The position numbers and the translations under genes were made by a program. The notes below the pieces were generated by a model that was given only the letters and a program-made list of their open reading frames with translations, made no database searches and was not told the DNA's origin. A stretch of DNA of 64,000 nt from Strigamia acuminata (lineage: Eukaryota; Arthropoda; Chilopoda; Geophilomorpha; Linotaeniidae): the NCBI GenBank assembly GCA_949358305.1, contig OX442314.1, positions 27,079,118-27,143,117 of the forward strand, read 5' to 3'. Of this stretch, positions 41,101 to 53,360 are shown one piece after another. Within the stretch, counting starts at the first letter, position 1, and the number at the start of each line of letters is the position of its first letter.

Positions 41101-42288
41101 TGGGTGGCTAAGCGGTCACAGGCTGTTTATTAAACGTTAAGTTACCGTTACATTTATACATGTTATCAGTCAACGATTTTGCTATGCATTACCAATTATG
41201 TGTAATTGTCGTATGCCGTAGTAAATTACAATTTTACTTTATGCTCTTGGATGAAGACACAAATCCTAGTGTTCTTCATAAATTCCCTTTGATAAAACAA
41301 ACTTTTTTACAATTTCACACACCGCTGACTTCAAGTGCGCCGGTAGAACGGCTGTTTAGTGGCGGTAATGGTAATTTAATGTGCAAACATGTAACGGTAA
41401 CGGTTGGTAACTACGGTAGTTACTTTTTTGGCCAAGTAACGGTAACGGTTAACTAGTTACCAAATTCCAGTAACGCATGCAACACTGCTCATACTCAGAA
41501 TACACCCACAAATGCAGTAGGTTACTAAGTTTCTATCAGTAATACTGTACGTACCTTCTTGTGAGTCAAATATCATAAGAGCTGAAAAGTTGACAGGTTT
41601 TTCTATATAGTTGTCACTTAGTTGGAACACTTCCTTGATCAATTTAAATGATGATAAAACTACAACACGTTCACTTGCAATGTTGATTCTGAAAACAGGT
41701 TATTTGTAAAATCATTGCAATGAACCAAAAATCGCGCGCAAAGCAAACCGCAGAGTAACTACCGTACAGAACAAGCAAAAAAATGACAGTAGCTGCATTC
41801 AAAAACTCTAAAACGCCTCTAAAACTCGTTTCGTGTCTATACGTGTGACGTCATTCCCATTGAATAACATGAGAATGACGTCGCATGTACAGACACGAAA
41901 CGAGTTTTAGAGGCGTTTTAGAGTTTTTGAATGCAGCTAGTATCTTATCAGCAAGGCCAAACTTCATATGGTTAAAAAGGCAAAAAATTCAACCAAAAAT
42001 GATGTAATTTTGTAATGCTTCTTGGCACCACAGTCTACTTGACAGTTATAAGTTAAATCTGGTTTAGAAAGGTTATACTTACGTATAAATGTCTCCATAT
42101 TTCTCTTTGAGTTTGGTTAGTGCAAGATGCGGTTTGCTGCCAAGGAATGGCAAATATCCCAAGACTGGTATTCCTTTAGGTCCAGGTGGCAAATTTTTCG
42201 GAGATTTCATGTATTTTAAAGTTATCCATAACACAATTGCGACGATTGCAAATACGAATGGATTTAGAGGAAGGTCATAAGGAATCAT
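38115..42288 (-). CDS. Cytochrome P450 (CYP2 clan), unit C, apparently intact
   Basis: Exons 42288-42083, 41688-41555, 40469-40363, 40295-40042, 39980-39832, 38891-38636, 38532-38348, 38284-38115; sum 1461 nt. Same domain order as unit B: anchor, [37 protein letters not shown]. Differences: LLNPHT after the ExxR exon instead of [21 protein letters not shown] in exon 5, and the C-terminus ends KH instead of KR. C-helix Trp replaced by Arg (RIELR). Intron 2 is enlarged by a hAT element and intron 5 by an unrelated repeat. No lesion seen. Confidence 0.9.
38892..39831. repeat. Intron 5 of unit C: degenerate inverted repeat and unique DNA
   Basis: From about 38950 to 39350 the motif CATTTTAGCGACAC and its complement recur (GCTAAAATGACATGTTCG). 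In the middle is AACAAGGGGGGGCGCAGCA followed by CCCTTGACTCCCCGCGAAC, related to 57010-57085. 39355-39780 shows nothing I recognise. Confidence 0.55.
40529..41487 (+). mobile_element. Deleted hAT transposon in intron 2 of unit C
   Basis: Ends CAGTGTTGTATGCGT and ACGCATGCAACACTG form inverted repeats, followed inwards by many GTAACGG motifs. Near the right end the plus strand encodes [18 protein letters not shown], the C-terminal dimerisation motif of hAT transposases. Most of the transposase is missing. The 8-bp duplication is decayed (ACTATGCC / CTCATACT). The middle (40790-41130) resembles part of the 33850-34120 repeat. Confidence 0.85.
41260..41400 (+). pseudogene. hAT transposase C-terminal remnant
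   Basis: A short open frame contains [20 protein letters not shown] and VERLFSGG, typical of the hAT dimerisation region (T/S-S-A-P-x-E-R-x-F-S). The catalytic region is absent, so it is non-functional. Confidence 0.8.
41792..41937. mobile_element. Foldback MITE upstream in intron 1 of unit C
   Basis: 146 bp, near-perfect hairpin, ends GCTGCATTCAAAAACTC and complement, flanked by TA. Contains TGACGTCA near the centre. The most symmetrical copy of the family here, so possibly the youngest. Confidence 0.9.
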
Positions 42289-42797
42289 GTTTTTCCCCCA
42301 GTATTTTTCACTGCAGAAATTGCTAAGTATAAAAATTGCTACAGTATGTAGTGTAGATAATTTGGCGAGATTAAATTTAAATAGAAATTGATATCAATTT
42401 AAATGTGATTAATACGGAATCCGAAAGGTGACATTTACCTTCTTTTACGACACGGCATTTGATGATTTTAATATTCCGTAAATCTTCGTTTTTCCGTGAT
42501 TTTACAATAAAAGTGAATCGTGGTTTTAGGATGCACGCGATTAGTATTTATTTTCCTTTTGTGTATACACATTAAATTGCTCCCAAAAATTGGATGAAAA
42601 ATTATTCTTTTTATTACCAATTCAGTTTTGATGCCACTTATTAAAGCAAGTGTTTATTGTCAGAAAATAATGGTTTGGTTTAAGGTCCCTTCTGCAAATC
42701 AGTTTTATCAGACGCAAATGCTGTCAATACGTTTGTATTCGGTTAGGGTAGGTTAGGTAGAATCATTTTACTTTGGTTAATGCTAAATCTTTCGGTG
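42289..42797. other. Spacer C-D
   Basis: Conserved P450 5' flank (to about 42520), then AT-rich DNA similar to 32690-32880 (TTATCAGACGCAaATGCTGTC). No gene. Confidence 0.55.
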
Positions 42798-45700
42798 TTA
42801 GCGCTTTGTTGCACAAATATTTTGAAGAACAGGTTGTAAAACAATTGCAGAAATACATTCTATTGTTACTGTCGCTTTAGAAGTAAATGAAAATTGTTGT
42901 AACAGAGTTGTTAAATAAAGAAACATTTGCATTCGGGCCAATGCCTCTCCAATGCATAACCGCTTACCTATAGAAATAAAATAGTGGTCAGAGAAAATAC
43001 AAGTGTAATTTGGAAGGAACATTTGTTTACCAATGGAAAAAGGAATCAACTCTTCCACGTGTTTAACTTTATAATCTTCAGTAAGAAAGCGTTCCGGTTT
43101 GAAACACTCGGGTTCTGGAAACAAGTTTGGATCGTTGTGAACTGCATACGCATTGCCATATATGGTTGTCTTTTTTGGAATAAAATAACCAGCTAGTGTT
43201 GCATCTTCACTTGCACTACAAAAAATTAGTCTTACAGGTCATTGAAAGAATTCAACTTGACATTTAGACTGGGAAAAAATATGGCTTTAAACGTCTTTTA
43301 ATTGCTGAAAAGTTAATGTAAATTTGGACTTTTAGCTTTCTAAAGTCACATTTACACAGTGTAACTTTTTGTTTTAATCAATAACTTTACAAAATTAAAA
43401 AGACATTTTACAATAAATATGCACAACAACTTTACAGTTTTTAAATTTCAAAATTTTCGTTTTCACAATAATTTAATTTAATTAATTTAATTAGGCATTC
43501 TACACCAGCAACCGACCCGTCACACACAGGCCGGTCACTTACTAACATTCTATCGTAACTTAGTACTTACCGAGTACAACCCATGTAGCCGCTCATGGAG
43601 GCTGCAGCAGGCACATCGCCATACTACTGATGTACTGAATGTCACAGTGGTGATTTGTGAAAGGAGCAGAGTCGGCACCAGGCACGCTTGCCCTTGCCGG
43701 AGTTGGGACCTTTGCAGCACACGTCTTCTCTCTCGGGTCTCTCTGCTCAACTCTCTATTCACAGTTCACACCACTCGGCTTTCTCCTTTTCTAGCTGGGT
43801 CAGTCCAGCTCGCAAGGGGGGTTGACCTAAGGGCCACTGGGCGGTGTGTGGAGTGACGCAGGTCACCGTGGGTGGCTAAGCGGGCACACTGTAAAGCTTA
43901 CATTCACACATGAATTTTTGGGACATTTACCGGTACAATTCCTGAAGCCATATTTTTTCCAGTGTTTCGAATGTAAAGTGTGTTTCAGTGTAAGGATGCT
44001 CTATATCCCACTAGCAAATAGGAGGAGTGCCATACTTAAAGTGAAACAGACTTTGGACGCATTCATTAAGTTTTTGTATGACGTTTAAGCGACTATACTC
44101 ACGTGTGAGGAGAAAGTAATGGTACGAGCGAGACCATCCTGCTTATTTCCAGTATGGTCGCTTGAGTGTACGGCATTAACCTTTGATCTGACATTGATGG
44201 TTGTCTATCCTTTCCAATCACTTCGTCAATTTCTGATTGAACTTTTGCTAGCACATGAGGGTATTTTATCATATACAAAATAGCCCATTCCAAATTCGTG
44301 CTTGTTGTATCACTTCCAGCAATAAACAATTCGCTCAAAACCTTGGCCAGTTTTTTTTCTATAAATAGTAATGGATAAATGATATGCTCAGTCTTCATTA
44401 GTCAACTTGGATTGCAAGTTCTTCTTGAATTGCAGGTTTTTAACGTGAAAATAGCCTTTTTTTAATTGAATCAAAAAGTTTTTGAGACCCATCTTTTGAA
44501 TGTTCTAATATGATCGGTTTCCGTCTGAAGGACATAACAAATTTTTTGGACTATTTACGTATACGTGAGGGAGCCAGCAGTAATCTGCTTACTGCTGATT
44601 AGTGGATTCTTTGAGTGAATATAGTTTAATTTATACATGCATGAGTGTTTACCATTAAAATTGGCCGGATTTGTATTCGGTTTCTCAGTTTCAGCTCTCC
44701 AAACATCAATAAAACTTTGTTGGTTGTTTATGCCTTTGTGAATTTGGTCGTATTTCTGAACTTCATCTAGGATTTTTCTGTACAGCAAAGTTCCTTTATC
44801 TCTATAAAAAAAAATTTTAAAAAAAATCTTTAAAGTACAGTTAAGTTTAATGGGCGTTTGGCACTGACGCTGGTTTTGCGATTCCAAGAGCATTGACTAC
44901 CCATTCTGGCAGAAATTGCGACCATTGATCTATTCCTAACGATTTTATAAATTCGTCGGATAACTTTAAGAGTTGTTGAAAATCTTTATTCTCGTAGTCC
45001 ATTCTTTCCCCATACATGATGGTGCAAATTACATTAGTAATACTTGTTTTGAGCATTTCTCGGAAGTAAGATGGTTTTCCGTCCAAGGTTTTAATATGGT
45101 TAATTAAAAATTGTATTTCATCCTAATGAAATACAATGTTTTAATTAAAATATAATTAACTTGGCTTTGAGATTGTATTTGTACTTGAATTTTTGGTTCC
45201 AAACTTGCTTTACCCATTCCAAAGTTGCGCAGAGTAGTCAATGAGAAGCGTCGTAATTCTATCCGAGGAGCACCACCACTTCCAAATATGCCTAGAAAAT
45301 ATTTAAATCATTATTAATAGTCATATACAATTTAAATGTGTGACTCATACCCAGAATACACCCACAAAAACAGTAGTAGTCTAGTAAGTTTCTATCAGTA
45401 ATACGTACCTTCTTGCGAGTCAAACGTCACAAGAGCTGAAAAGTTGTCAGGTTTTTCTATATAGTTGTCACTTAGTTGGAACACTTCCTTGATCAGTTTA
45501 AATGATGATAAAACTACAACACGTTCACTTGCAATGTTGATTCTGAAAACATGGTATTTGTAAAATCATTGCAATGAAACAAAAAGAATTATTGTAATAA
45601 ACAGGCAGCATGAAGTATCGGATGCTAATCCTTAATCCTGACAAGGGAACCACACGAATAAGTCGTATTAGATTTTGGCCATATTTTGGTCAAATGATGT

Positions 45701-47549
45701 CTAAACAATAACACAATTTTATATGTATAATAAAGGTTAAATGGCAACAATACCACACCATGAAATACCGCAACACACGGACGGTACGGTACCGGCGGCC
45801 ATGCGCCAGTTCGTCCTTGCGACGTAACGAAAAATCGATGGTTTTAGTAAAAAATCCATTGTTTTAGTAAAAAATCCATTGTTTTAGTAAAAAATTCATT
45901 GTTTTAGTAAAAAATCCATTGTTTTAGTAAAAAATCCATTGTTTTAGTAAAAAATCCATTGTTTTAGTAAAAAATCCATTGTTTTAGTAAAAAATCCATT
46001 GTTTTAGTAAAAAATCCATTGTTTTAGTAAAAAATCCATTGTTTTAGTAAAAAATCCACTGTTTTAGTAAAAAATCCATTGTTTTAGTAAAAAATCCATT
46101 GTTTTAGTAAAAAATCCATTGTTTTAGTAAAAAATCCATTGTTTTAGTAAAAAATCCATTGTTTTAATAAAAAAAAAATTAGTTTGAACCAAATAATAAC
46201 ATTTTTGACCCGAAAATTTTGTTTTTAGCCCAAAATTGAAGTTATTAGCAAAAAAAAAAGTTTTAAATTATCAGTCCTCGTATTTTTTTATCGTTTTAAA
46301 TGATAAAAAAGCAAAATACAAAAAAAATTAGAATGAAAAACATTTTTTTTTAACAGAAAAAAAAATAAAAAACACTTTCCGGGGTCAAAATTGACCCTAG
46401 GTTGGGGTGGGGAGGGTTAATAATTGTCTAAAATTATAAGCCTCCATGGTCAGCTGATTAACAATGGTAATTGCCCCAAATCTGTAGACTTTTTGAACCC
46501 TAGTAGTTCTGGATCGGTGATCCAGAACTATTTTCCTTGAGTTGTTGCTCAGCAACCAGTTGTTTACCATATCCCTACATACAGCCTTTTTACTCAAAAT
46601 GTCTACTACCACAAAATCGATAAAATAGTAATTATAATCAGTTTTTTAATATAAATTTTCGTAAATTCGACGTTCAAAATTTCAGCTTTACTCATCTTTG
46701 ACGGTTAAATTTTCAATATGATCACGTTTGATCATTTGTGTGATTATTCTTTTTGTTCTTTTTCTTCTAAAGGATGTTATCGAATATAACATTTACCAAT
46801 TGCAGCTGGATATGAATTATCTAACTGACTTTTCTATTTGTCTCTAGAGGTGAATTTAATCTATGAAAAGCATATTTTGTTTACAATAATTTAGACACAT
46901 AAGGCTCAGCGGGGCCCCGGGGCTGGATTTTGGTGTTTTTGTTTTTTGATGTCCGATAATATCCTACCAAAATGGGTGCAATTTTTAATCTTGTTTAAGG
47001 TGCTGAAATTTCGTGAGCCGGCATTGCGCATATTAAATTCGCGCAATGCAAAACCCTTTGTTTTGTTTGTGAAATCCGCACAGTATTGAGAATTCCATCT
47101 AATTTTTACCGCGCATTTTAAAATTTATAGTAATTAATCCTCGCGCGAAGCGAACCGCAGAGAAATTACCGTACGGAACAAGAAGAAAAATATGTCAGTA
47201 TCTTATCAGCAAGGCCAAACTTCATATGGTTCATAAGGGAAAAGATTCAGCCAAAAATGATGTAATTTTGTAATGCTTCTTGTTGGCACCACAGTCTACT
47301 TGACAGTTATAAGTTAAATCTGATTTAGAAAAGTTGTACTTACGTATAAATGTCTCCATATTTCTCTTTGAGTTTGGTTAGTGCAAGATGCGGTTTGCTG
47401 CCAAGGAATGGCAAATATCCCAACACTGGTATTCCTTTAGGTCCAGGTGGCAAATTTTTCGGAGATTTCATGTATTTTAAAGTTATCCATAACACAATTG
47501 CGACGATTGCAAATACGAATGGATTTAGAGGAAGGTCATAAGGAATCAT
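42798..47549 (-). CDS. Cytochrome P450 (CYP2 clan), unit D, probably intact
   Basis: Exons 47549-47344, 45542-45409, 45291-45185, 45122-44869, 44801-44653, 44358-44103, 43215-43031, 42967-42798; sum 1461 nt. Anchor, [27 protein letters not shown] and [10 protein letters not shown] all present. An extra G at 44852-44854 would cause a stop if exon 4 ran on, but with the conserved GTCAGT donor it falls in the intron and is harmless; the alternative downstream donor is also destroyed here. C-helix Trp replaced by Arg. Intron 1 is long and holds a minisatellite. Confidence 0.85.
43267..43964. mobile_element. CACTGG-type element in intron 6 of unit D
   Basis: Co-linear with 33354-34182 of unit B and at the same intron site, but without the nested MITE. 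The first base is G instead of C and the right flank is TTTCGAATG. A shared ancestral insertion. Confidence 0.8.
45543..47343. other. Intron 1 of unit D with minisatellite
   Basis: No gene. Contains a 20-bp minisatellite (45840-46166) and A-rich stretches. 46685-46790 is similar to unit A intron 1, and 46860-47320 is similar to the 36300-36780 region of unit B. Confidence 0.6.
45840..46166. repeat. Minisatellite, 20-bp unit GTTTTAGTAAAAAATCCATT, about 16 copies
   Basis: Near-perfect tandem copies with isolated changes (ATTCATT, ATCCACT, last copy GTTTTAATAA). Recent expansion within intron 1 of unit D. Confidence 0.97.
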
Positions 47550-48006
47550 GTTTTTTCCCCCAGTATTTTTCACTGCAGAAATTGCGAAGTATAAAAATTG
47601 CTACAGTATGTACTGTAGATAATTTCGCTAGATTAAAGTTAAATAGAAATTGATATCAATTTAAATGTGATTAATACGGTATCCGAAAGGTGGCATTTAC
47701 CTTCTTTAATGACACGGCATTTGATGATTTTAATAATCAGTAAATTTTCGTTTTTCGGTGATTTGACAATAGAAGTGAATAGTGGTTTCAGTATTTATTT
47801 TTATTTTGCGTACACAAATTAAATTAAAATTGGTGTTACATCATAAGTAGTTTTCTTATTTTAGACCAGGCATTGGTGAGTCTAGAGGGGTGTCCAGTTT
47901 TAAGGGAGACTTTTTTTTAGACACAAATGATCTATTGATACATTTAAAATGGGTTTGGACAGATTAGGTAAACTCATTTTATATTTTGGTTGATGATCTT
48001 TGGGTG
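47550..48006. other. Spacer D-E
   Basis: P450 5' flank (47550-47790), then TCTAGAGGGGTGTCCAGTTT and a T-run. The same block recurs in spacer E-F near 54445-54490, showing that the two spacers are duplicates. Confidence 0.6.
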
Positions 48007-48741
48007 TTAACGCTTTATTGCACAAATACTTTGAAGAACAGGTGTTAAGGCAATTGCAAAATTATATTCCAAAGATACTGTCGTTTTGGAAGTGACTGAA
48101 AATTGTTGTAACAGAGTTGTAAAATAAAGAAACATTTGCATTCGGGCCAGTGCCTCTCCAATGCATTGCCGCTTACCTAATATGATTAAAACACTGGTCA
48201 GTGAAAATTCAACTGAAGTTTGGAAGGAACATTTGTTTACCTATGGAAAAAGGAATCAACTCTTCCACGTGTTTGACTTTATAATCCTCAGTAAGAAAGC
48301 GTTCTGGTTTGAAAAGTTTGGGTTGCGGAAACAACTTTGGATCGTTATGAACTGCATATGCATTGCCATATATGGTTGTCGTTTTTGGAATGAAATAACC
48401 AGCTAGGGTTGCATCGTCACATGAACTGTAAATTAATGCAGAATTACATAAAGTCTTTCTATGACGTTGTAAGCTAGTACTCACGTGTGAGGAACAAGTA
48501 AAGGTGCAAGTGACACCATCCTGCTTATTTCCAGTAAGGTCGCTTCTGTATACGGCATTAACTTTTGGTCTGACATTGTTGGTTGTCTATTCTTTCCAAT
48601 CACTTTCTTCAATTTCTGTTTGCAGTTTTGCTTGCACGTGAGGATACTTTATCATATACAAAAGAGCCCATTCCAAAGTCGTGCTTGTTGTTTCACTCCC
48701 AGCAATAAACAATTCGCTCAAAACCATTGCCAGTTTCTTTT

Positions 48742-50394
48742 CTAGGAATGATAAGAGATGAATAATTAGTCAGCGGTGTAAAAGAAAAAAGTAATTTATT
48801 AATAAAGCATGTAAATAATATTTATTATTAATCTTAGTTAAAAAAATACCAAATTTTATGGTTTGAAGAAGAATGATGAAAAATTAAAGAAACAACTTAA
48901 AAATATGTTCACATGTGAGTTACCTATTTTCATGAAAATTCTTCAGAAAATTGAAATTCAAAATTTTTGTATTTATGTTTTATGTGTGTGTAGCACAAAA
49001 ATTTAAAATTAAACAGGAAGTAATGTCATAAGTTGTGAAGTGATGTCATGTAAATACAGATAAAATTTTAATTTTTGAGTGCTTAAATTTTAATGTAATT
49101 TTGCTTCAATTTCTATAAAACTTTGCATACAAATGTAATGCATAACTACACTTAAAATTGAAGTAAAATAGAGTCTAGTAAAATTGTATTTTAGTTTGTA
49201 TTTTTACCAATTTTAGTTTTATAGACAGGAAATTATGGTATTTTTGTTTTAAAATTGAACTAATGCTAGGTTCCCACGTGACTGAATTCAGTCAGCAGAA
49301 AAGTTTTTGTACAGAAAAGTTTCCTAGCAGAATATTCATATTTTCTGCTGTTGGTTACCATCTGGAAAAAAAGTGGGCAGACAAATGCAGTGATCATATG
49401 CGGCTTAAATGCATCTTCGAAAATCGTTTGCAATTTACACAAGCAAACACCGTTTCTTTAAACAATTAATTGTTAGATTGGCTGCCATTTTGTTTGAAAT
49501 TGTTTTGTCCTAACCACTGGTCAAGATGATGTCACTGGGCAGAAAGTGATCTAATTGGCTCATGGGGTTTTATGCAGCAGAAAAAATAGGAATACCATAA
49601 GAGTCTATTTTTTCTGCTCCCTATTTTCTCCCCAAGTAAGAGGAAATGAAGTCATAGCAGAAAATATACTGGGCAGAAAACACCAGGCTGAAGTTGGCAC
49701 CACATTCACATTCGCCCAAATTATAGATAGAACAACTTCAAACTGGAAAATCTCACCTGACGACGGATTCTTTTTTTCCAAAAACCAAACGATAGAGGAC
49801 TTTCTATACTCTTTACACATTCAAGAGGAGCCCTGGAAGCTTGGCTCCCATTGGCCGAGCCATTTCACTTGTGTATTGATACAGAAAAAAGAACCAAAAC
49901 ACCAGACATACATTATACAAATGTACAGATATAAATAGAAGTACAGACATTGCAATCGATTTCCTATTGTTTGGAAATTGCATTTTAATTAAAAACAACA
50001 TAAAACTTTATTTCAAAAATAGGAAAAATATTTTATTTCTATTATTATTATAATAATAATTATTATTATTATTATTATTTATATTATTCTGGAAAAGACT
50101 AAAAATCATAGGGAACTACTTTTCCTCGTAGCAGTAGTTCAACTGCAGGTAAGACTGCAGGTAAGACTAGGCCAATGGGAGCCAAGCTTCCAGGGCTCCT
50201 CTTAAATGTGGAAAGAGTATACTCTACAAACCCAGAAAAGGACAACACTGCAGCCCTCTTAGTTTTCGAGCGGCGATTTTAACAAATAATCCGTAGCAAT
50301 TATGGAATACTTACACAATACAACACTGACAAATGACAGTTAGTCAATTCTTTGAATGAATAGTTTAATTTATTAATAGTCTGCATATGTTTAC
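48742..50394. other. Intron 5 of unit E with transposon debris
   Basis: No gene. 48780-49260 is AT-rich with foldback-like traces (AAATTAAACAGGAAGTAATG). 49262-49800 is unique sequence with repeated GCAGAAAA motifs. 49803-50223 is an inverted-repeat element. Confidence 0.55.
49803..50223. mobile_element. MITE with 34-bp perfect core inverted repeats
   Basis: 49823-49856 (AAGAGGAGCCCTGGAAGCTT...) is the exact complement of 50170-50203, and the pairing continues outwards with mismatches for about 20 bp. A relative lies at 55345-55692 (shared TTTCACTTGTGTA and ACAGACATTG blocks). No coding capacity. Confidence 0.8.
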
Positions 50395-51041
50395 CATTAT
50401 AATTGGCTGGATTTGTATTTGGTTTCTCAGCTTCAGTTCGCCAAACATCAATAAAACTTTGTTGGTTGTTTATGCCTTTATGATTTTTGTCGTATTTTTG
50501 AACTTCATCTAGGATCTTTCTGTACAGCAAGGTTCCTTTATCTCTGTACAAATAAATTTTTTAAAAAAATCTTTAAAATGCACTTAAGTTTAAAGGCTTT
50601 TGGCACTGACGCTGGTTTTGCGATTCCAAGAGCATTGACCATCCATTCTGGCAGAAATTGCGACCATTGATCTATTCCTAACGAATTTATATATTCGTCG
50701 GATAACTTTAAGAGTTGTTGAAAATCTTTATTCTCGTAGTCCATTCTTTCTCCATACATGATGGTGCAAATTACATTAGTAATACTTTTCCTAAGCATTT
50801 CTCGGAAGTAAGATGGTTTTCCGTCCAAGTTTTTTATATGATTAATTAAAAATTGTATTTCATCCTAACAAAATCAAAGAACTGTTGCAATTAATAAGAT
50901 AATCAACTTGACTTTTGGTATTGCATTAGTATACTTGAATTTTTGGTTCCAAACTTGCTTTACCCATTCCAAAGTTTCGAAGAGCAGTTAATGAGAACCG
51001 TCGTAATTCGTATCGAGGAGGACCATCACTTGCGAAAATAC

Positions 51042-52895
51042 CTATAAAATTTAAATCACGAGTAAAAATCATATTAAAAGATTAAATATAGTAGTCGCAT
51101 TCGAAAGTTTGCTGATATTTATGTTGCTCTTATTTATTCACTTCAAGTACTGGGTTGGCCAAACGTCACAAACTGGCCTAAAGTCTTAATAACTTTTTTC
51201 ATTAAATTTTTTAAAATTTTTTTTAAGCTGTTTTGTAACGAACACTTACAAGTTAGGATATGGATTAGGAAAAATTCATGACCAAACAGCGAACACAAAT
51301 TGGGAATCTTAACTATCAAAAGCCAGAATCAATTCTGACCCAACGAGCATATCTTTGCCATTATGGCATGAAAAATTCTCCAAGTGTGAGAGTGGACAGA
51401 CGCCATTAGGGCACAGGAATGCCTAAACAGCGCCGGACACATGACACGTTAGATAGAAGTGGACACAAGAGACTTTATCAATGGTTTATATTCTTTATTC
51501 AGTGTATAGAGGTCAGAATCTCATGCCTCTCCTACACTAGGAGAAATATAGGTGTTAAAAGGTGTAAAGTTACACTTTTATAGGTGTAAAACACTTGTCC
51601 CTATACAGACTCCTTTTTTGAGTAAACTTACACCATTGAGGTGTAATGAACATAAGGTGTAAATATTACACCTTCATGCATTTACACCTTGTGGGTGTCA
51701 TGGTACACCATTAGGTGTAAACTTACTCTTTGAAACCATTTTCAAAAAAGGTGTAATTGGATTCCATCATGTAGTAATATTACACCTTTGAGGTGTTGAT
51801 TAACAGGTGTAAAAGAACTCTATTATGGAGTATAATCACACCGTTGAGGTGTTAGAAAACAAATGTAAATTTGCCCCACTATGGAGTAGAATCACACCCA
51901 TATCAGTTCACACCTCTCAGTTACACTTTGCAACAACTAAATGCACCTCCATTTTCGTTCACACGTCTCTGTTACTCTCTTTAACACCTTTTTAGGTGTT
52001 AAAAAACATTAAAAGGTGTATTTGATGCTTTTACACCTTTTTACACCTATTATTTCTCCCAGTGTATTGCTACACTGCATTGCTGCAGCATACCTGCAGC
52101 ATACCTGTGCCCACATGCGGCACGTGTGGTTAGGGTTAACCGGTTCATTCGGCCCGTTTTAACGCCTGTTAGTTATCGGCCCAAAATTTCATATGCACCC
52201 GGTTCGTATTAACGCCGGGTATCAAATTGGCATAACGTCCAGTCCAGATAACGTGCCTTAGACTTTCGGTCGGTCGGTCAGATATAAGACGCCTTCATTG
52301 TTCAATTGCTTCATTTTCTTTGGTAAAGCAGCGTTACGGCTCCAAAATCATTAATTTTTCCGATAAATTATTATCATTATTATTTTTTTAAATTAATTTT
52401 AAACTTTTTTCTGGATATTCGCCGGGTCCGTATAAACGCTCGGTTTCAAATTAACGCCGGGAGTGGCGGCCCAAAAAAAACATTAAACGCCCGGGCTATT
52501 AAACGAGGCGGTACGGTATGTGCATTCGATTTATTTGAATACCGGTATCTCCCTTTAGTCACCTGTTTTGGGCTATTTCCCTTTGGAAATTAAGACTGGC
52601 CTGAAACATGTGACCAGAGGTTTCCTAATTTACTGAATTATCAAAATTGATCAGAATAACTTTTTCCTTTGAAACAGTAGTTACTCTTGTCTCAATTGAG
52701 AGAAGAACGAATTTATGGTACGTCGTAATGTACATACAAGGCACGAAAACAGCCCGAAAAGAAAAAAATTAATTAATTAATTAATTGAAAAAAGTTATTA
52801 AAACTTCAGATTGGTGTGTGACTTTTGGCCTACACTGTACATACGAATTGATATATTTCAGTGCATATTCATTTCGATTTAATACATACAAGTAC
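51042..52895. other. Intron 2 of unit E
   Basis: Contains the GGTGTAA-rich foldback element at 51535-52064. 52110-52560 has repeated TTAACGCC/GTTTTAACGCC motifs. The rest is unrecognised AT-rich DNA. Confidence 0.5.
51535..52064. mobile_element. Foldback MITE packed with GGTGTAA/TTACACC motifs
   Basis: Ends CACTAGGAGAAATATAGGTG and CACCTATTATTTCTCCCAGTG are inverted, flanked by TA on both sides. Internally the heptamer GGTGTAA or its complement TTACACC occurs many times in both orientations, giving a multi-armed structure. No ORF. Confidence 0.75.
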
Positions 52896-53149
52896 CTTCT
52901 TGTGAGTCAAATGTCACGAGAACACAAAAGTTGTGAGGTCTTTCCGTATAGTTGTCACTTTGTTGAAACACTTCTTTGATTAGTTTAAACGATGACAAAA
53001 CTACAACACGTTCACTTGCAATATGGATTCTGTAAACAGGTAATTAGTAAAACCAAAACAAATATAAAAAAGAATAACCAGGCAGCTGATTTTTTAAATT
53101 CCTCATGTCACTATCAACTATTTGATTTAAAGTCAGAAAATAGATATAT

Positions 53150-53360
53150 TTTACAGTTACCGCTAGTAGCACCATGTGTTTGGCAAGCTGATTTCCATCA
53201 TATTTGGTGCCAAAGCAGTCAGTTTGATATTAGTACCCCAGACGATTAAACTGCTGTGCGGAGCCGCGTGCTATAACCCCCTGTGTACGCAGTACCATCT
53301 ATCATTTCATGGTAGGCGAACTCTCTGACGGCAACTGTGTGATTGCGACGGGAAGAAATA
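53150..53360. repeat. Dispersed repeat copy 2 (partner at 4868-5140, inverted)
   Basis: Reverse-complement match to 4868-5140 in several blocks (see that entry). Lies in intron 1 of unit E. Confidence 0.7.

Noticed and set aside
44847-44860. Apparent frameshift and stop at the end of exon 4 of P450 unit D
   Set aside because: The extra G falls after the GTCAGT donor that is present in every unit. With that donor the indel is intronic and all exons of unit D have standard lengths.
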